From RGIG9041 sp045657265 (GTDB lineage Bacteria; Bacillota; Clostridia; Oscillospirales; QAKW01), in assembly GCA_045657265.1 (NCBI GenBank), contig JAZOSU010000027.1:1-63799 (forward strand): 63,799 nt of DNA. The letters run 5' to 3'. Of this stretch, positions 33,885 through 41,527 are shown one piece after another. The notes under the pieces were generated by a model. It was not told the origin of the DNA, did not search any database, and worked only from the letters and a program-made list of their open reading frames with translations. Positions within the stretch are counted from its first letter, which is position 1, and the number at the start of each line of letters is the position of its first letter. Made by a program: the position numbers and the translations under genes.

Positions 33885-33973
33885 GGAGGGTTATCGAAGT
33901 GGTCATAACGAGGCGGTCTTGAAAACCGTTTGGGGGCGACCCCACGTGGGTTCGAATCCCACACCCTCCGCCA
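33885..33973 (+). tRNA. tRNA-Ser (anticodon UGA)
   Basis: 89 nt including encoded CCA. Acceptor GGAGGGT / ACCCTCC, discriminator G, CCA at 33971-33973. Anticodon stem-loop CGGT-CTTGAAA-ACCG with anticodon TGA. A long variable arm (TTGGGGGCGACCCCAC) marks it as a class II serine tRNA. T arm GTGGG-TTCGAAT-CCCAC. Confidence 0.97.
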
Positions 33974-34011
33974 AAACGAAAATCCTGTCGATTATTGTCG
34001 ACAGGATTTTT
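33965..34011 (+). repeat. 47-bp direct repeat, copy 1: tRNA-Ser 3' end plus terminator
   Basis: CCTCCGCCA of the tRNA and the following terminator (AAAATCCTGTCGA-ttattg-TCGACAGGATTTTT, stem at about 33979-34010) are duplicated without a mismatch at 34591-34637. The hairpin with its T tail is the tRNA terminator. Confidence 0.9.
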
Positions 34012-34116
34012 GTTTTGTGTTATTCATTTTTCATTATTCAATATTCATCATTCATTCGACAGGATTTTCAATGAAAAATAAATAATGAAACCGCTTCGCT
34101 CATGAATAATGAATAA

Positions 34117-34145
34117 TTGATTTATACTATCGTTTCTGCTATAAT
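34117..34145 (+). promoter_or_regulatory. Promoter of the four-helix-bundle gene
   Basis: TTGATT (34117-34122), 17-bp spacer, TATAAT (34140-34145). Confidence 0.7.
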
Positions 34146-34167
34146 ATAGGAAAAGGCGGTGTCGTAA

Positions 34168-34524
34168 ATGAAAGAAAATTTACTTATAGAAAAATCTATT
34201 GTTTTTGCAGCAAGAATAATGAAACTGCATCAGCATTTAATTAAAAACAAAAAAGAAACAGTTATTTCAAAACAAATAGTTCGTAGCGGTACAAGCATTG
34301 GTGCAAATATAAACGAAGCCAACTACGGTCAAAGCAAGGCTGATTTTATTTCTAAAATGCATATAGCATTAAAGGAAACTGCCGAAACTGAATATTGGAT
34401 TAAGCTACTTTATATGTCTGAATACATTGATGATAAAATGAGTAGTTCCTTACTTGATGATTGTTTGGAAATAAAGCGAATTCTTATTGCATCAATCAAT
34501 ACCGCAAAGGAAAACAACAAATAA
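34168..34524 (+). CDS. Four-helix-bundle protein (23S rRNA intervening-sequence protein family)
   Basis: 118 residues, all helical: NLLIEKSIVFAARIMKLHQH, SKQIVRSGTSIGANINEANY (the family hallmark), KADFISKMHIALKETAETEY and WIKLLYMSEYI. Proteins of this family are encoded inside intervening sequences of 23S rRNA genes, next to repeats, and are homologous to the accessory protein Avd of diversity-generating retroelements. They form positively charged pentamers. No reverse transcriptase or variable repeat lies nearby. It is the only gene between the two 47-bp repeats. GGCGG site, own promoter. Confidence 0.88.
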   Translation: MKENLLIEKSIVFAARIMKLHQHLIKNKKETVISKQIVRSGTSIGANINEANYGQSKADFISKMHIALKETAETEYWIKLLYMSEYIDDKMSSSLLDDCLEIKRILIASINTAKENNK

Positions 34525-34590
34525 AATAATTAAAAACAATAACTATTGAATTATAAATGAGTTTAAAAACACATCATACTATAACGCAAA

Positions 34591-34637
34591 CCTCCGCCAA
34601 AACGAAAATCCTGTCGATTATTGTCGACAGGATTTTT
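34591..34637 (+). repeat. 47-bp direct repeat, copy 2
   Basis: Exact copy of 33965-34011 containing the last 9 tRNA bases (CCTCCGCCA) and a full terminator hairpin followed by T7. It now acts as a second terminator upstream of serC. Confidence 0.9.
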
Positions 34638-34743
34638 TTAGTTCATAAATAATTTTGTAATAAAAATCGTCAAAAATTATTGAACTTATGATTTTGATAT
34701 TATATACTATAATGTAACAATAATTTATATAGGAGATACTACT

Positions 34744-35829
34744 ATGTACGACAGAATTTACAACTTTTCTGCAGGTCCGTCTATGCTTCCTGTGGCTGTT
34801 CTTGAAAAAGCCAAAGAACAACTTCTTAACTACGAAGGTTCAGGAATGTCAGTTATGGAAATGAGCCATCGTTCAAAAGTATACGATAATATTATCGTTG
34901 AAACTCAGGCTCTTCTCCGCGAAGTAATGAACATACCTGAAAACTATAAAGTTCTCTTTTTACAGGGAGGCGCTTCACTTCAGTTTGCAAGTGTTGCAAT
35001 GAACCTTCTTAAAAAGGGCAAAGCTGACTACGTTGTAACAGGCCAGTTCTCAGGCAAAGCTTACAAAGAAGGTCAGAAATACGGTGAAGCTCATCTTGCA
35101 GCTACTACAAAAGAAGAAAACTTTACACGTATTCCCGAACAGAACGAACTTGATCTTTCTGCTGATGCTGACTACGTTCACGTTTGCTTCAACAACACAA
35201 TTTTCGGTACAAAATGGCATTACATACCCGAAACAAACGGTGTTCCGCTTGTTGCTGATATGAGTTCATGTATTCTTTCAGAGCCGGTTGACGTAACAAA
35301 ATTTGGTCTTATCTATGCAGGCGCTCAGAAAAACGTTGCTCCCGCAGGTCTTACAATTGTTATCGTAAGAGAAGACCTTCTCCGTGAAGACCTTCCTGAT
35401 TTTGTACCTACAGTTTGCAGTTACAAAGTAATGGCTGACAACGATTCTATGTACAACACACCGCCTTGCTATCCGATTTATATCTGTAAACTCGTTCTTG
35501 AATGGATAAAAGGTATCGGCGGTCTTGAAAAAATGAAAGAAATCAACGAAAGAAAAGCTGCTAAACTTTATGCTTGTCTTGAAAACAGCAAACTTTTCTC
35601 AAACCCCGTTAAACCCGAATGCCGTTCAATGATGAACGTTACATTCCGTGCTGAAGACGATGAAATCAATGCAAAATTCGTTAAAGAAAGCTCTGCTGCA
35701 GGTTTTGCAAACCTTAAAGGTCACCGTTCAGTTGGCGGTATGCGCGCATCTATCTACAATGCAATGCCCGAAGAAGGTATTGATAAACTCGTAGAATTTA
35801 TCGAAAAATTTGAAAAAGAAAACGCATAA
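34744..35829 (+). CDS. serC: Phosphoserine aminotransferase
   Basis: 361 residues, full length. It converts 3-phosphohydroxypyruvate and glutamate to phosphoserine, the second step of serine synthesis, with PLP in the cytosol. Motifs: IYNFSAGPSMLPVAVLEKAK, SVMEMSHRSKVYDNI, VLFLQGGASLQFASV and the PLP lysine in LIYAGAQKNVAPAGLTIVIV; end SVGGMRASIYNAMP. serA and serB are not adjacent. AGGAG site. No T-box is seen in the short leader. Confidence 0.95.
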   Translation: MYDRIYNFSAGPSMLPVAVLEKAKEQLLNYEGSGMSVMEMSHRSKVYDNIIVETQALLREVMNIPENYKVLFLQGGASLQFASVAMNLLKKGKADYVVTGQFSGKAYKEGQKYGEAHLAATTKEENFTRIPEQNELDLSADADYVHVCFNNTIFGTKWHYIPETNGVPLVADMSSCILSEPVDVTKFGLIYAGAQKNVAPAGLTIVIVREDLLREDLPDFVPTVCSYKVMADNDSMYNTPPCYPIYICKLVLEWIKGIGGLEKMKEINERKAAKLYACLENSKLFSNPVKPECRSMMNVTFRAEDDEINAKFVKESSAAGFANLKGHRSVGGMRASIYNAMPEEGIDKLVEFIEKFEKENA

Positions 35830-35841
35830 TTGCGTAATAAT

Positions 35842-35879
35842 AAAATAACTCTCGATGAAATTCATCGAGAGTTATTTTT
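35842..35879. terminator. Bidirectional terminator
   Basis: 18-bp perfect stem (AAAATAACTCTCGATGAA and complement) between serC and the convergent SLOG-like gene, with A and T runs on both sides. Confidence 0.92.
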
Positions 35880-36342
35880 ATATAGCAATATTTATAATTC
35901 TTTTGCCTTGCTTCTTAGCATATTTTAATGCTTCCCACGCACCGCCACTGTTATGTTGTACAAAACAAATAATAAGGTCAGCTCTATCTACCATTTCCCT
36001 ATTGCGAATTTTTATTGCCGCCTTAGGATGAGTAAAAGATGCTTTTTGCGATATTTCTATTTCACCATAATATTCTAAAAAATATTTTTCGTTGTTTAAA
36101 TATTCTGCAGTTAAATATGGTAATATTAAAACAAGCGTACTATTATCATCTCTATATTTTTTTCTAACACGAAGTACACAAGAAGCAACAAATTTATCAA
36201 ACTCACCATTACGGCCAACCAAAAATTCAACAAACTGTTTTTCTTTTATCAAATTATAAATTTGTTGTTCTAAGTGCTCTTCTGCTAAAAAAACATCGTC
36301 TATATATCTATGACCAAAAAAAGCTACTGTAAAGATTTCCAT
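35878..36342 (-). CDS. SLOG-superfamily (DUF1273/YpsA-like) protein
   Basis: 154 residues. A Rossmann-like fold with FTVAFFGHRYIDD at the N-terminus and MVDRADLIICFVQHNSGGAW plus EALKYAKKQGKRIINIAI at the C-terminus. This is the pattern of SLOG nucleotide-binding domains, which bind or process nucleotide-derived signals and occur in stress and phage-defence contexts. The ATG at 36342 follows a distant AAAGG; a TTG 21 bp upstream is an alternative. It is transcribed away from a small HTH gene, with operator-like DNA between, suggesting a regulated two-gene unit. Confidence 0.75.
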   Translation of the reverse strand: MEIFTVAFFGHRYIDDVFLAEEHLEQQIYNLIKEKQFVEFLVGRNGEFDKFVASCVLRVRKKYRDDNSTLVLILPYLTAEYLNNEKYFLEYYGEIEISQKASFTHPKAAIKIRNREMVDRADLIICFVQHNSGGAWEALKYAKKQGKRIINIAI

Positions 36343-36407
36343 TACACATACATTACCTTTCAATATAATAGCATTATACAGTTTAACATAATAGTATTTA
36401 CATTACA

Positions 36408-36425
36408 AGTATTGTGTATAATACT
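36408..36425 (+). promoter_or_regulatory. Palindromic operator over the -10 of the HTH gene
   Basis: AGTATT-gtgtat-AATACT forms a perfect 6-bp inverted repeat that covers TATAAT (36417-36422). A further AGTATT half-site lies at about 36393-36398. Its position in the intergenic space of divergent genes suggests autoregulation by the HTH protein. Confidence 0.55.
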
Positions 36426-36469
36426 GTTATGTTTAGCGATAAAATATACTTATGAAAGGTGGCGGTTCT

Positions 36470-36778
36470 ATGGAAATACATCAAAAGCTTCGGCAATTGC
36501 TGAATGAACGAGGATGGACTGAATATCGTTTGTCGAAAGAATGTGGATTATCAGAATCTACTCTTGCCAATATTTTCAAAAGAAATACTTTGCCATCAAT
36601 AAGTACACTTGAGGCAATATGCAACGGTTTTGGCATTACTGTTTCTCAGTTCTTTTCTGAAAACGATATGGTTGAAATGACTCCTGAAATAAAAGAACTT
36701 TTCGACTGTTGGTTAAGTCTCACACCAAATCAGAAAGAAGCAGTGCTTCATATGATTCGTGTTTTAAATTCTAAGTAA
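36470..36778 (+). CDS. XRE-type helix-turn-helix regulator
   Basis: 102 residues. HTH domain (about 5-62): LRQLLNERGWTEYRLSKECG, LSESTLANIFKRNTLPSIST, LEAICNGFGITVSQFFSEND. The tail MTPEIKELFDCWLSLTPNQK and EAVLHMIRVLN is typical of small Firmicutes Cro/C1-like regulators. The ATG at 36470 follows AAAGGTGG at 7 nt; an ATG at 36452 overlaps that site. Divergent from the SLOG-like gene, which it may repress. Confidence 0.9.
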   Translation: MEIHQKLRQLLNERGWTEYRLSKECGLSESTLANIFKRNTLPSISTLEAICNGFGITVSQFFSENDMVEMTPEIKELFDCWLSLTPNQKEAVLHMIRVLNSK

Positions 36779-36789
36779 ATAATAGTAAT

Positions 36790-36825
36790 AAAACAACACA
36801 GTACCATATGGTACTGTGTTGTTTT
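36790..36825. terminator. Bidirectional terminator
   Basis: A 36-bp perfect palindrome (AAAACAACACAGTACCAT and complement) between the HTH gene and convergent thiT. Confidence 0.88.
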
Positions 36826-36826
36826 A

Positions 36827-37618
36827 TTACTTGCTGTTTTTCTTTTTTGAAATAGCAACACAAACTAATGTTCCGACTGCACAAATGACAGTAACTAAAG
36901 CTATAGCTAACCAATTAGCGTTTAGTATATTCGACATTAAAAACTCACCTGTTTCTCCGTTTTGCAAAACACCGAAAACGCAGACAGTATCAAAAATCAA
37001 AGCTACTGCAATAAAAAGTCCTGAGAGCAAAGCCAAAATACCGCCTTTTTGCTTACTTTTACGAACAGGCATTTCTTTATCAAAATCCATAATAGATGCT
37101 ATATAATATCCTGCCACAATCAACACGATAGTTTCGGGTATCATATAAGTTGCATTGTAAACAAACGAATAAATAAGAGCGGCACTATCCGGTATAGACA
37201 GTCCTGCCCATACGGTACATCCCGATATTACGTGGCATATGTATCTTAAAACACAACACAAAAGAGCGCCAAAAGCTACACAAACACCGCTGTTTTCAAA
37301 TTTGTTTTTAAATACACCGCCAAAACCTGTTACGGCAAAAGCCACGATATAATCAAGCAGTATTACTGCCAGAACAGACTGCCACGTTGTAACCCATGAA
37401 AGTGTATTAAGACCTAAAAGCTGTTGAATTGCACCGTAAACAACACCTGATGCAACACCCCAAAGAGCGCCGTGACGATATGCGATAATAATCATAGGCA
37501 ACATTGAACAAGCTGTAACAGACCCGCCGTATGGCAAATCTACAAGTTTAATAAGACTTAGCACCGTTGCTATTGCTATAAGCAGTGCGCTTTCAATAAG
37601 TTTTTTCGTTTTTTTCAT
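36827..37618 (-). CDS. thiT: Energy-coupling-factor thiamine transporter, substrate-binding subunit
   Basis: 263 residues. Thiamine-specific S component of ECF transporters: MKKTKKLIESALLIAIATVL, then VDLPYGGSVTACSMLPMIII, YRHGALWGVASGVVYGAIQQ, and CHVISGCTVWAGLSIP with aromatic residues typical of the thiamine pocket. An extra C-terminal pair of membrane segments (about 205-260) makes it longer than the usual 190 residues. The energising EcfAA'T module is not in the window. Expression is controlled by the TPP riboswitch upstream, which strongly supports the substrate. Start 37618 has GGAGG. Confidence 0.92.
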   Translation of the reverse strand: MKKTKKLIESALLIAIATVLSLIKLVDLPYGGSVTACSMLPMIIIAYRHGALWGVASGVVYGAIQQLLGLNTLSWVTTWQSVLAVILLDYIVAFAVTGFGGVFKNKFENSGVCVAFGALLCCVLRYICHVISGCTVWAGLSIPDSAALIYSFVYNATYMIPETIVLIVAGYYIASIMDFDKEMPVRKSKQKGGILALLSGLFIAVALIFDTVCVFGVLQNGETGEFLMSNILNANWLAIALVTVICAVGTLVCVAISKKKNSK

Positions 37619-37676
37619 TTGTTCCTCCGATAAAAGTATTTTTCCAAACTTGTGCACAAATAGTTTGTAAATTAAT

Positions 37677-37708
37677 AAAACCGCAAGCGGAAATCGGCTC
37701 GCGGTTTT
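37677..37708 (-). terminator. Riboswitch-controlled terminator upstream of thiT
   Basis: Minus strand AAAACCGCGAGC / GCTTGCGGTTTT (one G-T pair) followed by a T-rich stretch, between the TPP aptamer and the thiT start. It is the likely expression platform: TPP binding should favour termination. Confidence 0.8.
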
Positions 37709-37721
37709 TCTTTTATCAGAA

Positions 37722-37815
37722 TCACATCACGCTTCCTACGCCGGTATTATCCGTTTCAGGTTGAAGGGTTCGGTCACACTACGACCATCTCAGCCAAAAG
37801 CACCCCTGCTGATTA
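37722..37815 (-). ncRNA. TPP riboswitch (THI element)
   Basis: On the minus strand the conserved parts occur in order: AGGGGTGC, GGCTGAGATGG, ACCCTTCAACCTGA, CGGATAATACCGGCG and TAGGAAGCG. These are the diagnostic sequences of the thiamine pyrophosphate aptamer. It precedes thiT on the same strand with a terminator in between, so excess thiamine shuts off import. Confidence 0.97.
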
Positions 37816-37867
37816 TTCCGTATTCGGTTTTAATTGAGTATATACCCAATTTCAACTTTTGTCAACC

Positions 37868-38104
37868 TTATTTTGAAAGAAGTATATACGCAAGAGCGAT
37901 TATGAGAGGCATATCAGTCTCGCATTTATCAGAAAGCAACAAAACAATAAGACCTATAATTAAAAGTTCTTCCTGATTTATTTTATTTTTTCGGTTTGTA
38001 CAAACAGGCGCAAGTTGTTCTGTTTCACAAATTTCAGGTCCGGGCGGCGGAGATACCGTTTCTCCTTTATGCCGTATCTGATAAAGCTGACCATCAGATT
38101 TCAT
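37868..38104 (-). CDS. Small unknown protein with hydrophobic C-terminus
   Basis: 78 residues. A charged and proline-containing N-terminal part (ETVSPPPGPEICETE) is followed by KINQEELLIIGLIVLLLSDK and a second hydrophobic stretch (MPLIIALAYILL), so it is probably a membrane-attached protein with a re-entrant or two-helix hairpin. The ATG at 38104 follows AGGGGA; an upstream ATG at 38122 overlaps it. Last of three small genes on the minus strand. I cannot name a family. Confidence 0.6.
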   Translation of the reverse strand: MKSDGQLYQIRHKGETVSPPPGPEICETEQLAPVCTNRKNKINQEELLIIGLIVLLLSDKCETDMPLIIALAYILLSK

Positions 38105-38125
38105 ATATAATTCCCCTTGCATTTT

Positions 38126-38452
38126 CTAAAAAATATCGTCTTTGAAAACGTCCATCATCCTCAAAAGTCTGAGTATCTGAACAGCTTCATCAACCCTGCG
38201 GCGTCTTTGCCCTGATATGTAGGGCTTGAGATCACACAAAAGCTTAGCTCTGGTATCGTCTTTGAAATCACTCATCGCAGACATAGCTTTCGTCATTTTT
38301 AAAATAACAGACGGATCAAAATCATCAGGCAAAGCAAGTTTAGAATTTTCAGCATTTTCATCACTACTCTCACTTCCAAGCAATGATTTGATTTTTTCCG
38401 AAGCATCTGTGTCGCCCAGTATATCCTCAAGTAATTTTACAAGCTCTGCCAT
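38126..38452 (-). CDS. Small unknown protein, Clostridia type
   Basis: 108 residues, helical and soluble. The C-terminal part (DDTRAKLLCDLKPYISGQRR, RRVDEAVQILRLLRMMDVFK) has the look of a conserved family (LLxALKPYLSxxRRxRVDxAIKILRL) that I recall from Clostridia genomes as uncharacterised. AAGGTG overlaps the end of the preceding small gene, so translation is coupled. Function unknown. Confidence 0.65.
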   Translation of the reverse strand: MAELVKLLEDILGDTDASEKIKSLLGSESSDENAENSKLALPDDFDPSVILKMTKAMSAMSDFKDDTRAKLLCDLKPYISGQRRRRVDEAVQILRLLRMMDVFKDDIF

Positions 38453-38459
38453 AACGTTA

Positions 38460-38624
38460 TCACCTTAGTAAATCTTTAAGTTTTTTCTTCATTTCAGGAT
38501 CGCTGAGAAGTCCTCTTACCTGTTCCATTGTCTTTTTGTCTTTGGATAGTTCACCTAAAAGTTCATTTCGCTTAGTTTTATCCATGCCCTTTATTTCCTG
38601 TATAATTTTATCCAGATTTTCCAT
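38460..38624 (-). CDS. 54-residue unknown protein
   Basis: A short gene reading MENLDKIIQEIKGMDKTKRN through LLSDPEMKKKLKDLLR and stop. It is strongly charged and helical. AAAGGTG precedes the ATG, and the stop lies 8 bp before the next ATG, which supports a real three-gene unit. No recognised family. Confidence 0.6.
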   Translation of the reverse strand: MENLDKIIQEIKGMDKTKRNELLGELSKDKKTMEQVRGLLSDPEMKKKLKDLLR

Positions 38625-38741
38625 ATAATCTCACACCTTTCTATTTCATAATATGCAAAACTTTTAATTATGATACCTTTTCTTGACGAAGTGAAGTATT
38701 ATATATATAATAATATTATTAATGTTTAATTGGAGAAAAAA

Positions 38742-39209
38742 TTGAAAATACTTGTAATTTCAGATTCACACGGCAATTTTGAAAAAATGCGTGAATTGTT
38801 TTTTAAAGATAACTACAGAGCGGTTATATTTTTAGGTGACGTTATACGCGATGCTGACAGGCTATACGATATAAGCGGAGCCGTTCCTGTATACAAAGTA
38901 TCGGGAAACTGTGATTTTTATTCCCCTGACACATACGACGAACAGATCATTGAACTCGGAAATAAAAAAATACTTATAACTCATGGCCATAAATATTCCG
39001 TAAAAAGCGGATATCACCGTCTGCGTGAGGCTGCAAAACTCAAACAAGTTGATATAGCTCTTTTCGGTCACACTCATATTCCTTTTTACGAAAAACAAGA
39101 CGGACTTATTCTTGCAAATCCCGGAGCTTTGGTAAACGGCAAATATGCCGTTATGACAATAGACAGACAAATTAATTTTAAACACGGAGATATATATGAC
39201 GAAAGATGA
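38742..39209 (+). CDS. YfcE-type metallophosphoesterase
   Basis: 155 residues. Calcineurin-like phosphoesterase with the complete metal motif set: ILVISDSHGN (D, H), IFLGDVIRDAD (GDxxxD), VSGNCDF (GNCD), ILITHGHKY (H) and DIALFGHTHIP (GHTH). YfcE/MJ0936 family enzymes hydrolyse phosphodiesters; the natural substrate is uncertain. The start is TTG at 38742, because the only Shine-Dalgarno (TGGAG, 38731-38735) lies 6 nt before it; a TTG at 38730 overlaps that site. It overlaps mrnC by 14 bp. Confidence 0.85.
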   Translation: MKILVISDSHGNFEKMRELFFKDNYRAVIFLGDVIRDADRLYDISGAVPVYKVSGNCDFYSPDTYDEQIIELGNKKILITHGHKYSVKSGYHRLREAAKLKQVDIALFGHTHIPFYEKQDGLILANPGALVNGKYAVMTIDRQINFKHGDIYDER

Positions 39210-39585
39210 AATAATAAGAAATTACGGTTCTCTTTCACTTGCATATGTAGGCGATGCGGTATATGAAATACTCGTGCGCAAACATATACTTGAAAAAGGC
39301 ATTACCGTAAACGGACAGATGCATCTTGCGGCTAAAAGATACGTCAGCGCCGCCGCTCAGAGTGAACTTCTTACAGTCATCAGTGAGCATCTGACAGAAG
39401 ACGAGCTTGGCGTTATAAGGAGAGGAAGAAACGCAAAAGTTCATTCTCATCCAAAAAACGCTGACATTGCCCACTATCACAACGCAACAGGTTTTGAAGC
39501 TCTCTGGGGATATCTTCATCTTGCAGACGACCAAGAGCGTATAAATGAAATTTTTAATATAATTATTCAAAGCGAGACAGAATAA
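39196..39585 (+). CDS. mrnC: Mini-ribonuclease III
   Basis: 129 residues. RNase III catalytic domain without the double-stranded-RNA-binding domain; in Bacillus it matures 23S rRNA ends. Visible: LSLAYVGDAVYEILVRKHIL (catalytic Asp and Glu context), RYVSAAAQSELLTVI, VIRRGRNAKVHSHPKNADIA and HYHNATGFEALWGYLHLAD (second acidic cluster). In many Firmicutes it sits by cysS; here it follows yfcE and precedes yitT. GGAG site within the end of the previous gene. Confidence 0.92.
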   Translation: MTKDEIIRNYGSLSLAYVGDAVYEILVRKHILEKGITVNGQMHLAAKRYVSAAAQSELLTVISEHLTEDELGVIRRGRNAKVHSHPKNADIAHYHNATGFEALWGYLHLADDQERINEIFNIIIQSETE

Positions 39586-39605
39586 TCACAAGGATGTGAT
39601 TATTT

Positions 39606-40229
39606 TTGTTTATAAGATTTTTAAAAGACACTGTTTATCTGATAACGGGAAGCATAGTTTTTTCTATAGGATTTTGCATATTCGCCCTGCCAAACAATCT
39701 TTTAACAGGCGGTGCGGGCGGACTTGCAATGATACTCAATTCATTGACGGGTCTTGCCGTAGGTACAGGTGTTTTACTTATCAACATTCCTTTGCTTATC
39801 TGGTCTTTAAAAATCTGCGGACGAGGTTATACAATAAAAACCCTGTATTCCATTTCTGTTTTTTCAACTACTATTGATCTTTTTGAAATCGCAATAAACT
39901 ACAGATTCACCTCAAGCATAGTTATATCCGCCCTTTGCTGCGGAGTGTTTACAGGCATAGGTATGTATATACTTCTGTCAAGAGCTCTTGTTACAGGAGG
40001 TAGTGACCTTCTTGCGTATCTTATAAACAAAAAGAATCCCAAACGTGCAATAGGCACACTTATTTTTATAATAGACACATCTATAATACTTATGGGAGCA
40101 TTCATCTACAAAAGTGTCAGTTCGACTGTTTTTTCTGTTGTACTGATTTTTGTTATGAGTACCATTCTCAATTTTCTGTTGGAGAAAAAAATTTATGTTA
40201 AACTACCTAAAAAACATAATAGACCTTAG
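39606..40229 (+). CDS. YitT-family membrane protein, short form
   Basis: 207 residues with five or six membrane segments (VYLITGSIVFSIGFCIFALP, NNLLTGGAGGLAMILNSLTG, LLINIPLLIWSL, GVFTGIGMYILLSRALVTGG). This matches YitT/DUF161 proteins but stops before the usual cytosolic DUF2179 domain of about 80 residues, so it is a short version. The start is TTG with AAGGA upstream. It overlaps the methyltransferase gene by 35 bp. Transport function unproven. Confidence 0.8.
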   Translation: MFIRFLKDTVYLITGSIVFSIGFCIFALPNNLLTGGAGGLAMILNSLTGLAVGTGVLLINIPLLIWSLKICGRGYTIKTLYSISVFSTTIDLFEIAINYRFTSSIVISALCCGVFTGIGMYILLSRALVTGGSDLLAYLINKKNPKRAIGTLIFIIDTSIILMGAFIYKSVSSTVFSVVLIFVMSTILNFLLEKKIYVKLPKKHNRP

Positions 40230-41469
40230 CTCTTACGTCGGCACACAGCCTTTTTGTGGCATTCGTGTAAATCCACTGCGACTTTCTATGGAAAAGTTCA
40301 AAGAAATTGCTGATTTTGAAACAAGCGACTGCATATTCTATAAATACGGTCTTTCTATAAAAAATGAAGACAAAACGGGTCTTCACCCTCTGCACTATGC
40401 AGGAGCGTATTATATTCAGGAGCCAAGTGCAATGAGCGCAGTTACGGCTCTTGACCCAAAACCCGACGATATTATTCTTGACTGTTGCGCCGCTCCCGGT
40501 TCAAAAGCAACTGCAATTGCACCTTTTTGCAAAATTCTCGTAGCAAACGAATTCAACAAAGCAAGAGCAAACACTCTTATCGGAAACATCGAAAGAATGG
40601 GCATTTCAAACGCTCTTGTTTTAAATACTGATACAGAAAATCTGCCAAATGAATTTTCGGGATATTTTGACAAGATTTTAGTTGACAGTCCCTGTTCGGG
40701 AGAAGGAATGTTCCGTAAACACCCCGAAATACTTACAGACTGGACACCCGAACTTGTAAATATGTGTGCAAAACGTTCAAAAGAAGTTTTACAAAATGCC
40801 GCGCAATGTCTGAAAGCCGGTGGACGTCTTGTATACAGCACCTGTACATACAACCTCGAAGAAAATGAAAAACTGATTATTGATTTTCTTGAAAACAACC
40901 CCGATTTTGAAATAACCGACACGGGACTTAATTTCGGAGATGAAGGATTTTTAGGGCTTACCAAAGCAAGACGCATATCTGTAAAACACGGCGGAGAAGG
41001 TCATTTTGTCTGTGCACTTACAAGAAAAAGCTGCGGCAGTATAAGTTATCCCAAACCTTTCAAACTTAAGCCGAAATTTGATTTTCTTAAAGATATAACG
41101 GCTCTGCCGCCAAAATTCACAAGCGACCAGTCTTTTGGTGTGATGCAGTGGCAGGACGTTTTATATGCAGTGCCGAAAGATATGCCTGAGCCTAAAAAAA
41201 TACGTATTTTAAGGGCTGGTGTAAAACTGGGACAACAAACTAAATTTTTCAAACCCGAGCATCATATGTTCATGGCTCTGTCACCTGAGTGCATACTCAA
41301 TAGATATGAACTGACTGAGCCTGAAAAGTTCTTAAAAGGTGAAGAACTTACGGTAGATTCAGATATAAAAGGCTTTTGTGCTATCACGTATAACGGTCTT
41401 GTGCTTGGCTACGGCAAAGCATCAGGCGGAAAAATCAAAAACCATTTTCCAAAAGGCCTCAGGCTTTGA
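40195..41469 (+). CDS. RsmF/NOL1-type rRNA cytosine-C5 methyltransferase
   Basis: 424 residues. SAM-dependent m5C methyltransferase: GAYYIQEPSAMSAVTALDPK (family entry motif), ILDCCAAPGSKATAIAPF (SAM motif I), VANEFNKARANTLIGNIERM, and the two catalytic cysteines in LVDSPCSGEGMFRK and VYSTCTYNLEENE. The C-terminal part (about 290-424) is the RsmF-like RNA-binding region. Probably modifies 16S rRNA; the target base cannot be fixed from sequence. GGAG 9 nt upstream inside yitT. Confidence 0.9.
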   Translation: MLNYLKNIIDLSSYVGTQPFCGIRVNPLRLSMEKFKEIADFETSDCIFYKYGLSIKNEDKTGLHPLHYAGAYYIQEPSAMSAVTALDPKPDDIILDCCAAPGSKATAIAPFCKILVANEFNKARANTLIGNIERMGISNALVLNTDTENLPNEFSGYFDKILVDSPCSGEGMFRKHPEILTDWTPELVNMCAKRSKEVLQNAAQCLKAGGRLVYSTCTYNLEENEKLIIDFLENNPDFEITDTGLNFGDEGFLGLTKARRISVKHGGEGHFVCALTRKSCGSISYPKPFKLKPKFDFLKDITALPPKFTSDQSFGVMQWQDVLYAVPKDMPEPKKIRILRAGVKLGQQTKFFKPEHHMFMALSPECILNRYELTEPEKFLKGEELTVDSDIKGFCAITYNGLVLGYGKASGGKIKNHFPKGLRL

Positions 41470-41527
41470 ACTATTTACCACTTGAAAACAAAGGCATATA
41501 TGGTACAATATCCATAGAGGTGAAACT

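Larger units (their letters stand above)
34012..34637 (+). mobile_element. Candidate small inserted element next to tRNA-Ser
   Basis: The segment is bounded by the tRNA's own 3' end/terminator (33965-34011) and an exact second copy (34591-34637), spaced 626 bp, as if DNA had inserted at or by recombination with the tRNA 3' end. The cargo is AT-rich inverted repeats (ATTCATTATTCA types, a GCTTCGC hairpin near 34093) and a single gene for a four-helix-bundle protein with its own promoter. There is no integrase or transposase, so the element is non-autonomous or a remnant. Confidence 0.5.

Noticed and set aside
34168..34524. Diversity-generating retroelement (Avd-like gene)
   Set aside because: The four-helix protein is related to Avd, but no reverse transcriptase, template repeat or variable-repeat gene is in the neighbourhood.
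34640..34743. Serine T-box leader upstream of serC
   Set aside because: The leader is only about 100 bp and lacks the conserved T-box AGGGUGG element and a specifier loop.
40416..40976. 186-codon antisense frame opposite the RNA methyltransferase
   Set aside because: Complete overlap with a gene carrying all catalytic motifs; composition typical of an antisense shadow.
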